Positions 1-8,275 of a stretch of 64,000 nt of DNA are shown here, in pieces. The stretch covers positions 152,435 through 216,434 of the forward strand of contig CAZEIH010000002.1 in assembly GCA_964512095.1 (NCBI GenBank), given 5' to 3'. A program made the translations under genes and the position numbers. The notes beneath the pieces were generated by a model. It saw nothing but the letters and a program-made list of their open reading frames with translations, made no database searches and had not been told where the DNA came from. The first letter of the stretch is position 1. Each line of letters begins with the position of its first letter. The stretch comes from DTU013 sp964512095. GTDB lineage: Bacteria; Bacillota; Clostridia; Acetivibrionales; DTU013.

Positions 1-414
1 TGTAGCAGCATACAGGTTAACCGGATTATAAGCGTCTCCATTATAATTCTGCCAGTATGATCCGGTGTTAATAAAGTAATTGACACCACATGAAATTGCT
101 GCATTTAGAACCTCAGTTCCAAAAAGTATATTACTGTTAACTAGTGAACCTATATCCTTTGCTTGATGCTCTGCAACATAAATAGAGGCAAGATGAATTA
201 ATATATCTGGGTGTATTTCTTTAAAAATATCATTGAGTTTTTCGGGTTCACTATTGTATATATGTATCTTAACATTGTTCTTTATGTCAGCTAGCAAATC
301 AAATCCAGAAAACGGACGTGCAATTATATGAACCTCATAGCCTTCACAAAGCAATGTCCTGGCAATATTTGAGCCAATGTATCCGGTTGCGCCGGTCAAT
401 AATACATTCTTCAT
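1..414 (-). CDS. NAD-dependent epimerase/dehydratase (partial, cut by window edge)
   Basis: Reading the minus strand from ATG at 414 gives 138 open codons running off the window. The product begins with a Rossmann glycine motif, TGATGYIG, at residues 7-14, typical of extended short-chain dehydrogenases acting on NDP-sugars. A later segment, INTGSYW, carries the expected catalytic serine region, and the tyrosine of the YxxxK motif falls at the very edge. It follows the CmcI-like gene by 47 bases and is the last visible gene of the sugar operon. Given the CDP-glucose synthase upstream, it probably reduces or epimerises a CDP-linked deoxysugar, but the exact reaction cannot be told. The 3' half lies outside the window. 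Confidence 0.85.
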   Translation of the reverse strand, partial: MKNVLLTGATGYIGSNIARTLLCEGYEVHIIARPFSGFDLLADIKNNVKIHIYNSEPEKLNDIFKEIHPDILIHLASIYVAEHQAKDIGSLVNSNILFGTEVLNAAISCGVNYFINTGSYWQNYNGDAYNPVNLYAAT

Positions 415-461
415 ACTATCCCTCACTCACCACCTTATTGGCACCTTTCAATAATGGGTTT

Positions 462-1196
462 TCATTTTATGCACTTCAAATATCCATCTGGTGCAACTGT
501 GACTAAAAGCTTATTTTCATAATTATAGTCTATCTCAAATCTATCAGTCTCTTTTAAAAACTCCCATACAGCGGTTTTTGGATTATCGCCCTTTCCCCAT
601 GGCCTGTCTGGGAAGGAAGCCTCTGGCATATCCTCTACGATTGTATCGAAAACAACCAAATAGCTGTCTTTAGACACAAGCGGCGAGTATAGTCGTAGTT
701 CCTGCAGAACATGATCATGAGTATGAAGTGAATCCAAAATGACTAGGATATTTTTTTTGTTTTTCGCAAAAGAGTATACTTTATCTATAACACTTTGTTC
801 AACAGACGAACCCTCTATTAATGTAATTCTCTTGAACATTTTATGCTTTTCAATTTCTGCCCTGTTATGTTCTCTAATATCTATGTCAATTCCTAATACC
901 TCTCCATCCCCTCCTATGATTTCAAGCATTGACGCATGAAAAATCAGTGATCCCCCATGGGCTATACCTGTTTCAATAATTAAATCAGGCTTAACCTCCC
1001 AGATTATTTCCTGTAAAGCAATGATATCCTGAGGATATTGTATTATGGGTCTGCCAAGCCAGGTAAAATTATATGAATACTTGTGCTTAAATCCCTCCGT
1101 GAACCAATCTGCTGATAATTTTTTCAATTTCTCATTTTCGTTCATCGCCTTGATGCTACGCTGCTTTTCCAATATGAATTCTACATTTCTATTCAT
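462..1196 (-). CDS. CmcI-type (cephalosporin hydroxylase family) methyltransferase-like protein
   Basis: A 244-residue protein with the hallmarks of the CmcI/rhamnosyl O-methyltransferase family. There is a SAM-fold core with ETGIAHGGSL near residue 76, a GIDIDIR acidic strand, and the family motif LDSLHTHDHVLQEL near residue 155, which in characterised members contributes metal-binding acidic and histidine residues. Despite the family name, these enzymes are mostly O-methyltransferases on sugars or small molecules. Its ATG overlaps the stop of the upstream rfbC-like gene in an ATGA arrangement, so the two are translationally coupled. It probably methylates the sugar made by this operon; the substrate is inferred. 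Confidence 0.75.
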   Translation of the reverse strand: MNRNVEFILEKQRSIKAMNENEKLKKLSADWFTEGFKHKYSYNFTWLGRPIIQYPQDIIALQEIIWEVKPDLIIETGIAHGGSLIFHASMLEIIGGDGEVLGIDIDIREHNRAEIEKHKMFKRITLIEGSSVEQSVIDKVYSFAKNKKNILVILDSLHTHDHVLQELRLYSPLVSKDSYLVVFDTIVEDMPEASFPDRPWGKGDNPKTAVWEFLKETDRFEIDYNYENKLLVTVAPDGYLKCIK

Positions 1197-1741
1197 ATAT
1201 CAATTTCTCCCTCTACAATAATTTTGTTGTAGGACTTATCTCTATCGGAGATGATAGAACAGGGTAATGGCCACTTAATTCCAAAAGCCGGATCATTCCA
1301 TCTGTAACCCCTGGAGCACTCCGGAAAGAAAAATTCAGACATCTGGTAAAAAACATCGGTATTATCCTCCAGTGTTTGAAAACCATGCGCATATCCTCCG
1401 GGAATATATATCATATTATATTCTGAACTGCTGAGTACAACAGATATCCACTTGCAAAAGGTAGGAGAATCAGGCCTAATATCAACAACAACATCGAACA
1501 ATTCTCCCTTTGTACAGCTAACTAGCTTAGATTCCTCAAAGGGACTGCTTTGGTAATGCAATCCTCGAATAGTGCCTTTTTTCGAATTATGCGATATATT
1601 ACTTTGTACAAGCTTTGAATCCAAATTTCTTTCTGTGAATTCAGAAGCACACCAAGATCTGGCAAAGAATCCCCGTTCATCCTGCTTCTTTTCAATATTA
1701 ATAAGAAAAACTCCCTGTAATTCAGTCTCTTGGAATATCAT
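1193..1741 (-). CDS. rfbC: dTDP-4-dehydrorhamnose 3,5-epimerase family protein
   Basis: 182 residues, the usual length for RmlC-type cupin epimerases. GFFARSW near residue 25, the catalytic-histidine segment GTIRGLHYQ near residue 56, DVVVDIR, and IPGGYAHGFQTL near residue 115 all match the family. Members epimerise C3/C5 (or C3 alone) of 4-keto-6-deoxy NDP-sugars. Because the neighbouring nucleotidyltransferase makes CDP-glucose rather than dTDP-glucose, the substrate here is probably a CDP-4-keto-6-deoxyhexose, so the dTDP-rhamnose name should be read as a family label. An AGAGGT Shine-Dalgarno precedes the ATG; the gene follows the methyltransferase directly and overlaps the next gene by 4 bases. 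Confidence 0.85.
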   Translation of the reverse strand: MIFQETELQGVFLINIEKKQDERGFFARSWCASEFTERNLDSKLVQSNISHNSKKGTIRGLHYQSSPFEESKLVSCTKGELFDVVVDIRPDSPTFCKWISVVLSSSEYNMIYIPGGYAHGFQTLEDNTDVFYQMSEFFFPECSRGYRWNDPAFGIKWPLPCSIISDRDKSYNKIIVEGEIDI

Positions 1742-2974
1742 TTAGATTACCTCTATTTCCGGAATAGGTATGATGAATTTTCCTCCCCACTCCCTAATAA
1801 ATTCTAATTGCTGAATTATTTCATCCTTGATATTCCATGGCATTACAAATACATACTCCGGTTTTGTCTCCTTAATTTTATCAGGATCCAAAATCGGTAT
1901 ATGTGTGCCAGGTAAATATTTCCCCTGCTTATACGGATTTCTATCGACTGTAAAGGATATGAAATCAGTTCTTATACCACAATAATTCAAAAGAGTATTC
2001 CCTTTCGCCGGTGCTCCATAACCAACAATAACCTTTCCATCTTGCTTTAAACTTATTAGCAATTCCAAGATAGAATATTTTATTCTTTTTACATTCTCAG
2101 CAAAAAGTTTATATACATTTATACTGTTTAAGCCTCTGTTTATCTCATCACTCAAGACTTTATCAACAGCAGAGCTGACCTTTTTGTATGTATCTGAAAA
2201 GTGCCCCACGTAGATTCGTAGTGAGCCTCCATGGGTAGGGATTTCTTCAACATCATAAATGCATAAGTCATGTGCCTTGAATATTTTTATTGCTGCTAAT
2301 AAAGATATATAGGAGAAATGTTCATGATATATCGTGTCAAATTGGTTGCCTTCAATTAGCTTCAATAAATGGGGGAATTCCAAGGTAATTGTTCCACCGG
2401 GTGCTAAAATTCTCCTCATACCTTCAACAAAATCATTTATGTCAGGCACATGGGCTAAAACATTATTTCCTATGATCAGATCTGCGAATTGCCCACCCTT
2501 AGCTAGTTTATTGGCCAGTCCTACACCAAAAAAGTCAACTATTGTGGGAACTCCCTTCTTTGCAGCACAAGCTGCAACGTTTGCCGCCGGCTCTATCCCA
2601 AGAACCAGTATGTCATATTCATTAAAATATTGAAGTAAATAGCCATCGTTGCTAGCGATTTCTATTACATTAGAATCTCTACCAAGCATAAGCTTGCTAA
2701 TTATCATTTGAGCATATTCTTTAGCATGGTTAAGCCAACTATCAGAATATGAGCTAAAATATGCATATTCACTAAATATTTCTTTCGGTGTTTGAACATC
2801 AATCACCTGAACGAGAAGGCACTCTTCACATACCATGGCATGAAGAGGATAGAAAACTTCACTCCTATATAGATTCTTTAAGCTTATATAAGAATTAGAT
2901 AATGGAGTTATGCCAAGATCCGTGAAGGTAACCGTTAGTTTTTTTCCGCAAAAACGGCATTTTGCAAAATGCAT
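1742..2974 (-). CDS. NDP-sugar C-methyltransferase (zinc-binding N-term, Methyltransf_14 C-term)
   Basis: I place the start at ATG 2974, which has AAAGGATGA just upstream. A longer frame begins at 3043 but overlaps the cytidylyltransferase. The product (410 aa) has an N-terminal CRFC...CEEC zinc-binding pair, a SAM-binding motif VIEIASNDGYLLQYF, and a C-terminal domain with VIVGYGAPAKGNTLL. This three-part layout is that of TylC3-like enzymes that C-methylate 4-keto-6-deoxy NDP-sugars at C3, giving branched sugars. It sits between a CDP-glucose synthase and a 3,5-epimerase-like gene, which supports a role in a branched deoxysugar. Which carbon is methylated is not determinable from sequence. 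Confidence 0.85.
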   Translation of the reverse strand: MHFAKCRFCGKKLTVTFTDLGITPLSNSYISLKNLYRSEVFYPLHAMVCEECLLVQVIDVQTPKEIFSEYAYFSSYSDSWLNHAKEYAQMIISKLMLGRDSNVIEIASNDGYLLQYFNEYDILVLGIEPAANVAACAAKKGVPTIVDFFGVGLANKLAKGGQFADLIIGNNVLAHVPDINDFVEGMRRILAPGGTITLEFPHLLKLIEGNQFDTIYHEHFSYISLLAAIKIFKAHDLCIYDVEEIPTHGGSLRIYVGHFSDTYKKVSSAVDKVLSDEINRGLNSINVYKLFAENVKRIKYSILELLISLKQDGKVIVGYGAPAKGNTLLNYCGIRTDFISFTVDRNPYKQGKYLPGTHIPILDPDKIKETKPEYVFVMPWNIKDEIIQQLEFIREWGGKFIIPIPEIEVI

Positions 2975-2996
2975 TTTATCATCCTTTCCGTGAGAA

Positions 2997-3764
2997 TCAC
3001 CACACCTTCCATGGAGCTTTTCCGCTGTCCCACCAATCCTCAAGCTTGATTTTATCCCTTAGCGTATCCATAGGATGCCAAAAACCTGTATGCTTGAATG
3101 CTGACAATTGATTATCAGAAGCCAAGTCCTCCAATGGCTTTCTCTCCCATACTGTATTATCGTCTTCTATAAGACTGAATACTTCCTTCTCCAGTACAAA
3201 ATAACCGCCATTTATCCAGCTGCCATCCCCTTGGGGTTTCTCATTGAAGCTGGTTATAAGATTTTTTGTCATATCAAGAGCTCCAAATCTTCCAGGAGGC
3301 TGGACAGCTGTTAAGGTAGCTTTTGTTTTTTGCCTTTTATGGAATGAAACTAGCTTATGGATGTTTACATTACTTACTCCATCACCATATGTAAAACAAA
3401 ATGTCTCATCTCCTATAAAGTCATTAACTCTTTTCAATCTACCGCCGGTCATGGCATCATCCCCGGTATCTACCAATGTAACAGTCCAAGGCTCACAGTG
3501 ATTACTGTGCACCTTCATTTCGTTATTCTTCATATTAAAGGTAATATCAGACTGGTGCAGGAAATAGTTGGCGAAATACTCCTTTATCATATAGCCCTTA
3601 TACCCTAGACATATAATAAATTCATTGATATCATAGTAAGAATAAAGCTTCATAATATGCCAAAGTATTGGTTTCCCACCGATTTCCACCATTGGCTTGG
3701 GCTTTACAGCCGTCTCCTCACTGATCCTGGTACCTAAACCACCGGCAAGAATTACCGCTTTCAT
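2997..3764 (-). CDS. rfbF: Glucose-1-phosphate cytidylyltransferase
   Basis: Start set at ATG 3764, preceded by GAGAGGAGTT, giving 255 residues; a longer frame would run into the upstream gene. The N-terminus MKAVILAGGLGTRISEE is the nucleotidyltransferase signature loop, followed by KPKPMVEIGGKPILWHIM. Further family features are CLGYKGYMIKEYF, the metal-binding segment TYGDGVSNV, and the C-terminal EDWWDSGKAPWKVW found in RfbF enzymes. It makes CDP-glucose from CTP and glucose 1-phosphate, the entry step to CDP-deoxysugars. No CDP-glucose 4,6-dehydratase is visible; it may lie beyond the left edge. Confidence 0.92.
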   Translation of the reverse strand: MKAVILAGGLGTRISEETAVKPKPMVEIGGKPILWHIMKLYSYYDINEFIICLGYKGYMIKEYFANYFLHQSDITFNMKNNEMKVHSNHCEPWTVTLVDTGDDAMTGGRLKRVNDFIGDETFCFTYGDGVSNVNIHKLVSFHKRQKTKATLTAVQPPGRFGALDMTKNLITSFNEKPQGDGSWINGGYFVLEKEVFSLIEDDNTVWERKPLEDLASDNQLSAFKHTGFWHPMDTLRDKIKLEDWWDSGKAPWKVW

Positions 3765-3768
3765 CAAG

Positions 3769-6700
3769 TCAACTCCTCTCCTCAAGTACAATTTCCCCAA
3801 ACCTGTTTTGAGCAACATCCATCAAAGTATCCAGTAGTAATGGATACTCATGCTTCAAATAATTAAGGAGTAGCATTGCTTCCTGTTTTGTTCTAACAGT
3901 TTCATTAAGCCTCCAATACATGTACCTAAATACCCTAAAAATAAACCATTTATCTAATTCCTCACGAGAAAATTTACCCATGCCATGGGCTATATCCCCT
4001 ATTTTTTCCATCTCCTCTATATCCGCCTTTGCTGTAAGAAGAGCCTTTTCATTGTAATTATCACCTTTGCTTTTAATAGTTGTCCCTGAATTAAGACTAA
4101 TAGAATCCTTGTGCAATGTGTAAGTCAAAACAATGTCATCTATAAAGCCCGCATCCCCTTTTAACAATAATCGCAATAATATTGTTAAATCTGCGGCAAG
4201 GCAATCAGGATCACATTTTAGTATTTCAATTTTATGAGCAATATCTTTTCTAAATAATGTTGTACAAAGGTTAGGCATGTATGGATATTTCTCCATTAAA
4301 TAATTAATGAAGAATTCTTCTCCGTTTATTATCGATTGATAATTTGGCTTTACACGATAGACCTTATTCTTCCCTTCATGGTTATAATAATAGCCTGCAA
4401 AAACAAATGCCAATCTACTATTCTCATTTAACATTTTTACGGCCTTTGAAATGTATGTAGAATCAATGAGATAATCATCGTCGCTTTGGGTCATACAGTA
4501 ATCGCCCTTAGCAATTTCATAAAATGCTTTTTTGTAATTCAATGTAGGGCCAATATTTTTTTCATTCCTATTGTAAATCAGCCTTTTCTCATTTTTATAA
4601 TTATTTGTCACCATTTCATAAGTTCCATCATTTGAACAATTATCGGTAACTATTACTTCAATATTAGGGTAATCCTGTTTTAAAGCATTATCAATAGCAC
4701 GTTTAAGCATATCCTTCCTATTGAAAGTAGGAATAATTATACTAACCAACACAGGCTTCTCTTGTTCCTTGAATGAGTACATAGTTTTAGGTTTATTGCA
4801 AAAAATACTTCGCATTTTTCTTAGTTCTGGAGCGAGTTTGTCAAGGTTATTACTAATCCCTAATCCTTGCAGCTTTAAAAAATGCACAAATACCTCTTCA
4901 CTTATCTCTCCAGTCAGATATGCCATAAGCTCAGTTTCAAAGCTTTCACCATAACCGTATAGCTTTTGGATAAGTGCTGCCCGATTATTCATCCACTCAA
5001 GCGCTTCATCTTTTGATGCGATGCCCAACTGCAAACAGTGATAACATGCAACACACTGGGCTATTAATCCCAGCGCCAGCTTGTGTGATGATAGTGTCTT
5101 ACTTAGCGAATCATCTGATGTTCTTCTAATATGGACAAGGGATTGTGTCGTACCGAGTTTCATTTCTGGATTGGCAGACAACAACCGCGAAAGCATGACA
5201 AAGTCTTCTGCTACTCTGAATTCTTTAGCAGAAGAATGAACTTTGAGGATATCGGTACATCCAATTGAGCCTCCTGCAAGCATAGCCCTTATTTCGCTAT
5301 TCGATGCTATATTCTTCAAAACCTCTGCTGCGCTTCTGTCTTTATAACAGTTTCTGTCGTAACCAAGCTCAATTACACCATTACTAAAATTTAGCAGGTA
5401 CCGTGGAATCATAAGAATATACTCGTTATTTAGCTTCTCAATGTCGATTAATGCTTGTTCTCCATCAATACATAAAAGCATATCATCATCGTCAACAAAG
5501 GCAGTAAAGCGTGTCCTTATCTTCTGCAGACCTGTCCGCCTACTTTCCGCTAAACCCTCATTCAACTGTTTCCATATAATATCAGCATTGTATATCTCTT
5601 TGTTATTATTTATGAAGTCCAACTGTTCCGTCTCTTCAGTAGAGCAGTCATCTACTATCATTTTAGATTGATTTCCTAATTTGAGGCCTTTATCCATATC
5701 CTCCTTAAGCATTCTCCCACGGTTATAATTTGGTATCAGAACCGTGAGGTTCTTATGCAATAGCTCTGCAGGCTGCTCTTTACTTTCAAGTATATCCTTT
5801 ACTCTATCAATAATCCTTCGAAATGAAAGCAGCTCAGATATCTGGCCTGTTATTTTGCCAAGCTCACTCTCCAGTGAGTAGTTTGCTATCACAAACCTTC
5901 TATACTCACCAGTCTCATACACCCCACTGATTACCGCCTCTGCAGCTTCGTCGATTGTATTCCAGATATACTGGTCCGGATATATTTCTCTCGCCCCTAC
6001 AAAATTATGTATCACAGGCTTAATACCTTTACACATAGCTTGCATTATACTCAGGTTTTGTGATTCCAGTAAACTGGTACAAAGTATGTAGTTTTTATCT
6101 TCCAGCCACTGATTTATATCCTCCTGCCAACCTTCAAAAATAATGTTCTCTGCAATACCTAATTCTTCCGCCATCTGCCAAAAATATAGCTCATAACGAG
6201 GATCCTGGTACTTGCCTGCTATATAAAGCTTATACCTTTTATCTCTCTTATGTATTGCATAAAAGGTGTGCAAAAGCAGCATCGGTCCCTTTTTATAGTT
6301 TATGTAACCCACATATGCTATGTTGAAGCCATTATTCCTCTTTCTAAAGGGATATCGGCCAACGTCGATTCCGTTTGGAATAACTACAGTTTTCTCAGAT
6401 GCTAAACTCCTGCATCCTGTTAAAACATACTCCCTGATATGCTCAGCGATAAAAACTACTTTGTCCACATTTGTCCATGTAACCTTCTGTGTATAATCAG
6501 TAAAGGCTTCATAGCTATGGAGCCTGCATATAATCTTCCTTTGCTGGGCCAAAGGCAGCCTGCTCCCATAAGCCACCAGTTCATCGCACCATTCAAACCA
6601 ACAAATATCGGCCCATTCCATGCCTTCATCTATTTGCTTGAAATCACCTACTATTATCTTTCTAACCCAGTAATCATCTAATAATCCTTTGATTATATCT

Positions 6701-7155
6701 CCAAGAAAGCTATCCATTCCGGCCTTGACAAAAATAACAATCTTTGCACGATTTTCTACAGCGAGACTGTCATCCAGTTCTTTAAGCCTGTTGAGTGCAG
6801 CTTCCACATTCTGCTTTTGAGTATTGTCTCTAGCAACTGTACAAGCCTTGCTGTACATCATATTAGCTGTCTTATATTGGCCCCGCTGCTCATTGACATA
6901 TGCAAGATTAAAAAGTAAATCAAAATGGAATGAGTCCCCCTTAAGCCCTTCTGTAAGAAGATCCTCAGCCCCATCAAAAGAACCCTCTAAAATATGTATG
7001 ATCGCCATCATAGAGCAAACCTCAGGATCTCCAGGAATCTTTTCTGCTATTTTGTCCAAGGCAGCTCTTGCTTCGATAAGGTGTCCGCCCTCTATCAGTT
7101 TTTCAATTTTTGACATTACAGCATTCATCCTCTTCCCTTGCTCCTGGCTAATCAT
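3769..7155 (-). CDS. Multidomain glycosyltransferase: TPR + GT4 + two GT2 modules
   Basis: A large protein of about 1128 residues from ATG 7155 (AGAGGTGA upstream; GTG at 7164 is in frame but too close to that site). Residues 1-115 look like TPR helices. A GT-B (GT4) module follows at about 140-440 with IPNGIDVGRYPF, AYVGYINYKKGP and SLLESQNLSIMQAM. Then come a GT2 module at about 470-700 (LTVLIPNYNRG; acidic FVDDDDM) and a second GT2 module at about 810-1060 (VSIIIPTFNRKDML; TQSDDDY). One polypeptide could therefore add up to three sugars. It leads the sugar operon directly downstream of flagellin, so flagellin glycosylation is a plausible but unproven role; cell-surface polysaccharide is the alternative. 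Confidence 0.85.
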   Translation of the reverse strand: MISQEQGKRMNAVMSKIEKLIEGGHLIEARAALDKIAEKIPGDPEVCSMMAIIHILEGSFDGAEDLLTEGLKGDSFHFDLLFNLAYVNEQRGQYKTANMMYSKACTVARDNTQKQNVEAALNRLKELDDSLAVENRAKIVIFVKAGMDSFLGDIIKGLLDDYWVRKIIVGDFKQIDEGMEWADICWFEWCDELVAYGSRLPLAQQRKIICRLHSYEAFTDYTQKVTWTNVDKVVFIAEHIREYVLTGCRSLASEKTVVIPNGIDVGRYPFRKRNNGFNIAYVGYINYKKGPMLLLHTFYAIHKRDKRYKLYIAGKYQDPRYELYFWQMAEELGIAENIIFEGWQEDINQWLEDKNYILCTSLLESQNLSIMQAMCKGIKPVIHNFVGAREIYPDQYIWNTIDEAAEAVISGVYETGEYRRFVIANYSLESELGKITGQISELLSFRRIIDRVKDILESKEQPAELLHKNLTVLIPNYNRGRMLKEDMDKGLKLGNQSKMIVDDCSTEETEQLDFINNNKEIYNADIIWKQLNEGLAESRRTGLQKIRTRFTAFVDDDDMLLCIDGEQALIDIEKLNNEYILMIPRYLLNFSNGVIELGYDRNCYKDRSAAEVLKNIASNSEIRAMLAGGSIGCTDILKVHSSAKEFRVAEDFVMLSRLLSANPEMKLGTTQSLVHIRRTSDDSLSKTLSSHKLALGLIAQCVACYHCLQLGIASKDEALEWMNNRAALIQKLYGYGESFETELMAYLTGEISEEVFVHFLKLQGLGISNNLDKLAPELRKMRSIFCNKPKTMYSFKEQEKPVLVSIIIPTFNRKDMLKRAIDNALKQDYPNIEVIVTDNCSNDGTYEMVTNNYKNEKRLIYNRNEKNIGPTLNYKKAFYEIAKGDYCMTQSDDDYLIDSTYISKAVKMLNENSRLAFVFAGYYYNHEGKNKVYRVKPNYQSIINGEEFFINYLMEKYPYMPNLCTTLFRKDIAHKIEILKCDPDCLAADLTILLRLLLKGDAGFIDDIVLTYTLHKDSISLNSGTTIKSKGDNYNEKALLTAKADIEEMEKIGDIAHGMGKFSREELDKWFIFRVFRYMYWRLNETVRTKQEAMLLLNYLKHEYPLLLDTLMDVAQNRFGEIVLEERS

Positions 7156-7183
7156 TCCAATCACCTCTTGGCCCCTTTTTCAT
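7148..7183 (-). CDS. Possible 11-codon upstream ORF overlapping the glycosyltransferase start
   Basis: ATG at 7183 follows AAGGAG (7193-7198 on the plus strand as CTCCTT) with 9-base spacing and reads MKKGPRGDWND before a TAG at 7148-7150, which lies 5 bases inside the glycosyltransferase frame. The better of the two Shine-Dalgarno sites belongs to this small frame, so it may feed ribosomes to the large gene by coupling. It could also be chance. Confidence 0.25.
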   Translation of the reverse strand: MKKGPRGDWND

Positions 7184-7210
7184 TGGTTAATGCTCCTTCT
7201 ACTATATACT

Positions 7211-7243
7211 AAAAAGGGACTCTGGTAAACAGAGTCCCTTTTT
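7211..7243 (-). terminator. Flagellin intrinsic terminator
   Basis: A 14-bp perfect inverted repeat (arms AAAAAGGGACTCTG and CAGAGTCCCTTTTT, loop of 5) lies 16 bases past the flagellin stop and ends in a T run. It separates flagellin from the sugar operon and is symmetric enough to work in both directions. Expression of the sugar operon then needs either partial readthrough or a promoter I could not identify. Confidence 0.9.
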
Positions 7244-7258
7244 AAGTAATTACCACTA

Positions 7259-8029
7259 TTATCTCAGTAATGACAATACATTCTGTGGTGATTGATTTGC
7301 CTGTGCCAACATTGCCGTACCAGCCTGTACCAGTATGTTGTTCTTCGTGAATGTTGACATTTCTTCTGCCATATCAGTGTCTCTTATACGAGATTCTGCA
7401 GCCTGTAGGTTCTCTGCAGTGGCCTTAAGGTTCCTGACAGTAGACTCTAGTCTGTTCTGCAGTGATCCGTATGTAGCTCTTGCCTTGTTGACATTTGTAA
7501 TAGCAGTATCAACAGCAGATAAACTGGATGAGCTGGTCAAGCCCTTGATACCAGTAGGAGATGTTGCAGTGATTGCAAGTGTATCAGCGGCATCATTTAT
7601 TGCTATACTTACCGAAGTGGTGAGGACGTTTTTGCCATTAAACTTTGTTTTGTCGAAAATGTTATCAATTTCCAATCCAAGCTGGGTCATTTCCAGTTTA
7701 AGGTTTGTAACGTCATCACTGGAGTATGTGCCATTAGCTTTCTGTACACTTAGCTCCTTAAGTCTTACGAGCATGTTACTGACTTCGTCCAGTGCGCCTT
7801 CAGCGGTTTGTATAAATGAGATACCATCCTGTGAATTCCTGGCTGCCTGTCCGAGACCCCTAATCTGTGCTCTCATCTTCTCGGAAATTGATAAGCCAGC
7901 AGCATCGTCTGCTGCACGATTGATTCTTTTACCAGATGATAACTTCTCCATTGACTTGCTAGAAGCTCCATTTGTGTTGAACAACTGGTTACGGGTGTTA
8001 ATTGCAGAAATGTTGTTGTTAATAATCAT
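7259..8029 (-). CDS. hag: Flagellin
   Basis: 256 residues, a short flagellin. The N-terminal D0/D1 region (MIINNNISAINTRNQL, then SSGKRINRAADDAAGLSISEKMR) and the C-terminal D1/D0 region (ESRIRDTDMAEEMSTFTKNNIL and the final QANQSPQNVLSLLR) are canonical. The central variable part, about residues 125-170, is only a small Ser/Thr-rich loop (TATSPTGIKGLTSSSS), a plausible O-glycosylation surface. It is the filament subunit, exported by the flagellar type III system. A sigma-D promoter, a CsrA-type leader hairpin and a strong terminator frame it as a single-gene transcript. Glycosyltransferase genes lie on both sides. Confidence 0.97.
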   Translation of the reverse strand: MIINNNISAINTRNQLFNTNGASSKSMEKLSSGKRINRAADDAAGLSISEKMRAQIRGLGQAARNSQDGISFIQTAEGALDEVSNMLVRLKELSVQKANGTYSSDDVTNLKLEMTQLGLEIDNIFDKTKFNGKNVLTTSVSIAINDAADTLAITATSPTGIKGLTSSSSLSAVDTAITNVNKARATYGSLQNRLESTVRNLKATAENLQAAESRIRDTDMAEEMSTFTKNNILVQAGTAMLAQANQSPQNVLSLLR

Positions 8030-8030
8030 A

Positions 8031-8072
8031 AGATCATCCTCCTTGAATTTGTTAACCGGGAATCCTTTCCCG
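8031..8072 (-). promoter_or_regulatory. CsrA-type binding sites in the flagellin leader
   Basis: In the flagellin 5' leader a 5-bp stem CGGGA/TCCCG (8057-8072) presents the hexaloop AAGGAT, the classical CsrA recognition loop. A second GGA lies in the Shine-Dalgarno AAGGAGG (8038-8044), about 23 bases away, a spacing a CsrA dimer can bridge. This matches the layout known for Bacillus subtilis hag, where CsrA blocks translation and FliW relieves it. Both fliW and csrA are encoded at 10.6-11.3 kb. Confidence 0.75.
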
Positions 8073-8170
8073 ATTTTGCTTTTCGGATAGGCCGACTCCT
8101 ATTTGAGAAAATCACTGTTACTTAGCTGAAGCGCGCTTTCAGTTTTGTAAATGTAACTCTCTTATTATAT

Positions 8171-8198
8171 TTATCGGAGAGAATAAAATATACTTTAG
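8171..8198 (-). promoter_or_regulatory. Sigma-D (sigma-28) promoter of flagellin
   Basis: On the minus strand TAAA (8194-8197), 15 bases, then TCCGATAA (8171-8178). This matches the sigma-28 pattern TAAA-N15-GCCGATAA at all but one position. It predicts a leader of about 130 nt that includes the CsrA-type hairpin. Confidence 0.85.
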
Positions 8199-8275
8199 AG
8201 TTTTTTAATTTTTTCTTCAAGTTTTTTAATCCGAAGGTCTTTAGTGTCTCCTTATGCTTTTCCTAATGCTTCAGA

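Noticed and set aside
7335..8090. Long open frame on the plus strand opposite flagellin
   Set aside because: It is the mirror of the low-stop antisense frame of a highly biased gene; no ribosome site or recognisable motif, and flagellin is certain.
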